In this document: piece by piece, positions 61,262 through 64,000 of the stretch | Layout of the letters: the number at the start of each line of letters is the position of its first letter | Position numbering within the stretch: position 1 is the stretch's first letter | NCBI RefSeq assembly: GCF_009877435.1 | Contig: NZ_WXEX01000003.1 | Span: forward strand, 62,001 to 126,000 | Source: Heliomicrobium gestii | Lineage (GTDB): Bacteria; Bacillota; Desulfitobacteriia; Heliobacteriales; Heliobacteriaceae | Length of the DNA: 64,000 nucleotides | Reading direction: 5' to 3' | Position numbers and translations under genes: made by a program | Notes under the pieces: generated by a model | What the model saw: only the letters and a program-made list of their open reading frames with translations | Told to the model about the DNA's origin: nothing | Databases searched by the model: none

Positions 61262-62032
61262 ATGAACAAAATGAAACTGCTGCTTGACGTGGTCAAGGCG
61301 ATGAAGGAGAAGGATGTCTTCAAAGGCGCTCTCACGGTGGAGGGCGCGAGAGACGGTGTGACCGTACTGAAGTTTGGGAATGACTTTGAGGTGAGCGACA
61401 CGGTGAAGGCCAAGGTTTGCGCCGAGGTGAACGACGGAGACCGGGTGTTGAAACATGAGAGCAGCACCGAGTTTTCCCGTTCCTGCGGCGGCCATGGCTT
61501 CCATCGCCGTCATTTTCACCATGGCTTCCATAGACATGGCTTTCATGGACATAGCTTCCACGGCCATTGCAGGCTGGGACGCCATGGCATCAAGGGATTT
61601 TTCGAGCGAATGAACGTGGCATTGACCCTTCTCTCCCATGTGCAAGTGGAGGCGCAGGAGGATAAGACCGTTCTTGTCTCCTTTGATTCCGACGCCCTTC
61701 CTGCCGAGATGCGGGCAACCATTCACCAGCGGATCAAAGAACGGCATCTCCATTGCGGTCATGGCTTTGAAAGAGCGGGCGCTCCTGTTGAAGCTCCCTT
61801 CCACGGAGAACACGGCGGTCATGGCGTTCACGGCGGACACGGTTCTCACGGACCCCTTGGCATGGTCCACCGGTTCTTGCCTTCAGCCCAGGGAAGAGTC
61901 CGCTGCAAGGCGCTGATCAATGAAGCCAACGAGATCATCATGATCGCTGCCGATATGGAGGGGAAACGGCAGGGGGCGGAAGAGGCCATGGAGGACGTGA
62001 AACTGAACGCGCAGGTTCGTTTCGTCTGGTAG
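61262..62032 (+). CDS. Histidine-rich putative metal-binding protein
   Basis: 256 aa, unrecognised as a whole. Two His/Gly-rich tracts: residues 78-108 with 12 histidines (pattern HGFH/HRRHFHHG) and 162-203 with 10 (HGEHGGHGVHGGHGSHG). Between and around them are ordinary alpha/beta segments with internal similarity: the start (KMKLLLDVVKAMKEKDVF), the centre (LTLLSHVQVEAQEDKTVLVSF) and the end (RCKALINEANEIIMIAADME). No signal peptide, so cytosolic; probably binds Ni, Zn, Co or Cu. AAGGAGG precedes the ATG. The kinase gene that follows also has a His-rich N-terminus. Confidence 0.8.
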   Translation: MNKMKLLLDVVKAMKEKDVFKGALTVEGARDGVTVLKFGNDFEVSDTVKAKVCAEVNDGDRVLKHESSTEFSRSCGGHGFHRRHFHHGFHRHGFHGHSFHGHCRLGRHGIKGFFERMNVALTLLSHVQVEAQEDKTVLVSFDSDALPAEMRATIHQRIKERHLHCGHGFERAGAPVEAPFHGEHGGHGVHGGHGSHGPLGMVHRFLPSAQGRVRCKALINEANEIIMIAADMEGKRQGAEEAMEDVKLNAQVRFVW

Positions 62033-62070
62033 ACAATCGCCATCCGATCCGGTTCAACAAAAGAGGGTAT

Positions 62071-62110
62071 AAAAGGGCGCCGGCAGAATTCCTTTGTCGC
62101 GCCCTTTTTC
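62071..62110 (+). terminator. Terminator or attenuator between the His-rich gene and the kinase gene
   Basis: 10-bp perfect stem AAAAGGGCGC / GCGCCCTTTT with a T-rich tail; may let part of transcription pass into the two-component genes. Confidence 0.75.
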
Positions 62111-62167
62111 CTTCAGATAAAAAGCGTAAAAAGCGGCGCCGAGTCGCAGAAAGGACGCGGAGAAAAA

Positions 62168-63280
62168 GTGAGACACAGGCATTTTTTCCACCATCACAGG
62201 AATCACCGGGACTTTCATCAGTTTCATAAGTATTTCCGATGGGTGCGTCCCGGCGTCATCCTCTTCAACCTCCTGTTTCTCTATGTGCTGTTTTCTTGGG
62301 TCGGAAACACGGCGATCTTGCTGCTTCTCGTGGCCTTCATCGCCGTGAAGGAAGTCATCCATCTCTTCTTTCTCCGTCGATTGGAAAGACGGCTCTTTGC
62401 CCCTGTTCAGGAGTTGGATCAGGGCGTCAAGGAGATCGCCAAGGGAAACTACGATGTTTCGATCGATTGCGATATTCCCAACGAAATCGGGGCGTTGATC
62501 GTCTCGTTTAATGAGATGGCTCGAAAGTTGCGGGAAGGCGAAAAACTGAAGCAGGAGTATGAAGAGAATCGGAAGACACTGATCGCCAACATCTCCCATG
62601 ACATCAAGACGCCCATCACGGCGATTCAGGGTCATGTGGAAGCCCTTCTGGAGGGGGTGCCCGACTCGCCGGAGAGGGCAGAAAAATACCTGAAGACGAT
62701 CCACCGCAACACCATCTACATCAACAAACTGATCGATGATCTCTTTCTCTTTTCCCAGTTGGACCTGGGGAAACTGGCCTTGCACCGGCAGACCCTTTCG
62801 ATCAGGCCCTTTATGCAGGATTTAATGGAAGAATTCAAATTTGAACTGGAGGAGCGGCAATGCGCCTTCACCTTCAACGATCGGCTGGCGCAAGAGCATC
62901 ATGTGTCCATTGACGGGAAGCGAATCAACCAGGCTGTACGCAATATCATCGGCAATGCCGTCAAATACGGGCCGGAAAGGGATCTGGCGATCACGGTAGA
63001 ACTGTATCAGGAAGGTGACTTTATCTGCCTCAGCATCCAGGATAACGGTCCCGGGATTCCCTCCGAAAAGCTGGCCTTCGTCTTTGACCGGTTCTACCGC
63101 ATCGATCGGGCGCGAACGAAGGATCTGGGGAGCACCGGTCTCGGATTGGCCATCGCCAAGGAACTGATCGAGGCCCATGGCGGCGCGATCTCCCTTTCGA
63201 GCAAGGAGAATGAGGGCGCTCGTTTCATCATCGCGCTCCCGGTGGAAAGGAGCGACCATGAAGCAAATCCTGATCATTGA
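62168..63280 (+). CDS. Sensor histidine kinase with His-rich N-terminus
   Basis: 370 aa. The first 20 residues hold eight histidines (MRHRHFFHHHRNHRDFHQFH), followed by two close membrane helices (about 30-48 and 50-68) with almost no external loop, HAMP (about 72-125), HisKA with His144 in SHDIKTP, and an ATPase domain with NxxxN, DNGPGIP and GSTGLGLAI. The lack of an outside sensor and the cytosolic His tract suggest it senses intracellular metal. GTG start; the regulator gene overlaps its end by 23 bases. Confidence 0.9.
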   Translation: MRHRHFFHHHRNHRDFHQFHKYFRWVRPGVILFNLLFLYVLFSWVGNTAILLLLVAFIAVKEVIHLFFLRRLERRLFAPVQELDQGVKEIAKGNYDVSIDCDIPNEIGALIVSFNEMARKLREGEKLKQEYEENRKTLIANISHDIKTPITAIQGHVEALLEGVPDSPERAEKYLKTIHRNTIYINKLIDDLFLFSQLDLGKLALHRQTLSIRPFMQDLMEEFKFELEERQCAFTFNDRLAQEHHVSIDGKRINQAVRNIIGNAVKYGPERDLAITVELYQEGDFICLSIQDNGPGIPSEKLAFVFDRFYRIDRARTKDLGSTGLGLAIAKELIEAHGGAISLSSKENEGARFIIALPVERSDHEANPDH

Positions 63281-63944
63281 GGATGACATCCATATCGCCG
63301 AACTGGAGCGGGACTATCTTCGTCTCAACGGTTACACCGTCACCATCGTGCAAGATGGCGCGCTGGGTCTCAAGCAGGCCCTATCGGGCATCTATGATGT
63401 GGCGCTGGTCGATCTGATGCTGCCCAACAAAGACGGCTACGAGATCGTCCGGGAGATCCGCAAGAGCATGGAGATCCCCATCATCATCTTATCGGCCAAG
63501 TCAGACGATATCGACATCATTCGCGGCTTGGCCGTCGGCGCCGACGATTACTTGACCAAACCCTTCCGGTTTGCCGAACTGGTGGCCCGGGTGAACTCCC
63601 ATATCCATCGCTATGAGCGATTGACGGGCAAACGAGCGGCCACTGAAGTCATCAGCCACAAAGGGCTGGAGATCAACACGGCCGCTCGCAAGGTTTTTGT
63701 CGACGGCAAAGAGGTTTCCATGACGACCAAAGAGTACGAGTTGCTCTTGTTTCTCGCCTCGAATCCGAACATCGTCTTCAGCAAGGAACAACTCTTTGAT
63801 AAGATTTGGGGCGAAGAGAGCCTGGGCGAATTGGCGACGGTGGCCGTTCACATTCAAAAAATACGCAAAAAGGTCGAGAAAGACCCTTCCAACCCGGCCT
63901 ACATTGAGACGCTCTGGGGAACGGGATACCGTTTTAACGGGTGA
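63258..63944 (+). CDS. OmpR-family response regulator
   Basis: 228 aa. Receiver domain with IIEDD, phospho-acceptor Asp52 in VDLMLP, and TKPF; then a winged-helix DNA-binding domain (EYELLLFLASNPNIVFSKEQL, VAVHIQKIRKKVEKDP, GYRF). ATG at 63258 with AAAGGAGCG upstream, inside the kinase gene, so the pair is coupled. Likely target: the His-rich gene upstream. 63945-64000 holds no gene; a TTGACA near the right edge may start the next one. Confidence 0.94.
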   Translation: MKQILIIEDDIHIAELERDYLRLNGYTVTIVQDGALGLKQALSGIYDVALVDLMLPNKDGYEIVREIRKSMEIPIIILSAKSDDIDIIRGLAVGADDYLTKPFRFAELVARVNSHIHRYERLTGKRAATEVISHKGLEINTAARKVFVDGKEVSMTTKEYELLLFLASNPNIVFSKEQLFDKIWGEESLGELATVAVHIQKIRKKVEKDPSNPAYIETLWGTGYRFNG

Positions 63945-64000
63945 TGGCCGTGACGGCGGATGCCTCAATGATTTGAAGACAGATCCCTTGACAAAGGCAT

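Overview
The window reads as chromosomal DNA of an endospore-forming, Gram-positive anaerobe of the Clostridia, probably a relative of the heliobacteria. This placement is inference from gene content and order; no rRNA marker is present. Support comes from the sporulation genes (sigK, a SleB-type cell-wall hydrolase, spoIVFA-spoIVFB), ferredoxin-linked 2-oxoacid metabolism, a T-box leader on valS, frequent TTG and GTG starts with strong GGAGG ribosome sites, and a maf-radC-mreBCD-min-spoIVF gene order typical of Firmicutes. The DNA is visibly GC-rich and densely coding. I saw no rRNA, tRNA, CRISPR array, insertion sequence or prophage.

Region 1 (1-10.9 kb): the end of a phosphatidylserine decarboxylase gene, a divergent ATP-type PEP carboxykinase, a coiled-coil protein built on nine 42-bp repeats, sigK, a spore-type cell-wall hydrolase behind a forespore-type promoter, a DUF2334 membrane protein, an Hpt protein and a large hybrid histidine kinase. 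Region 2 (11-30 kb): the korDABC 2-oxoglutarate:ferredoxin oxidoreductase operon, a beta-propeller lipoprotein-like protein, a TerC protein, a minus-strand rhodanese-panB-panE-ldh group, a membrane-anchored JAMM protein, meaB, T-box-valS-folC, a DUF47-Pit phosphate transport pair and the redox repressor rex.

Region 3 (30.1-38.7 kb) is the most unusual part. Two consecutive transcription units encode an unrecognised 144-aa protein, a RidA deaminase, a PLP fold-type I enzyme, an FAD oxidoreductase with a four-cysteine cluster and a permease, then (after a terminator) an 82-aa protein, a B12-binding/barrel protein and a P-loop protein overlapping it by 4 bp. Together they look like an uptake and radical-rearrangement pathway for an amino acid or amine whose substrate I cannot name.

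Region 4 (38.9-61 kb) is the cell-shape, division and sporulation block: DUF4321, maf, radC, mreB, a 360-bp unexplained gap, mreC, mreD, a class B PBP, minCDE, rodA, a PilZ protein, a uridine-kinase-like protein, an N-acetylmuramoyl-L-alanine amidase, an amino-acid permease, a small Cys-rich gene, spoIVFA-spoIVFB, a radical SAM protein with its DUF2344 partner, and rng. SpoIVFB is the protease that activates pro-SigK, and sigK itself lies at 3.5 kb. Region 5 (61-64 kb): a histidine-rich protein followed by a histidine kinase with a His-rich N-terminus and an OmpR-type regulator, which suggests metal sensing.
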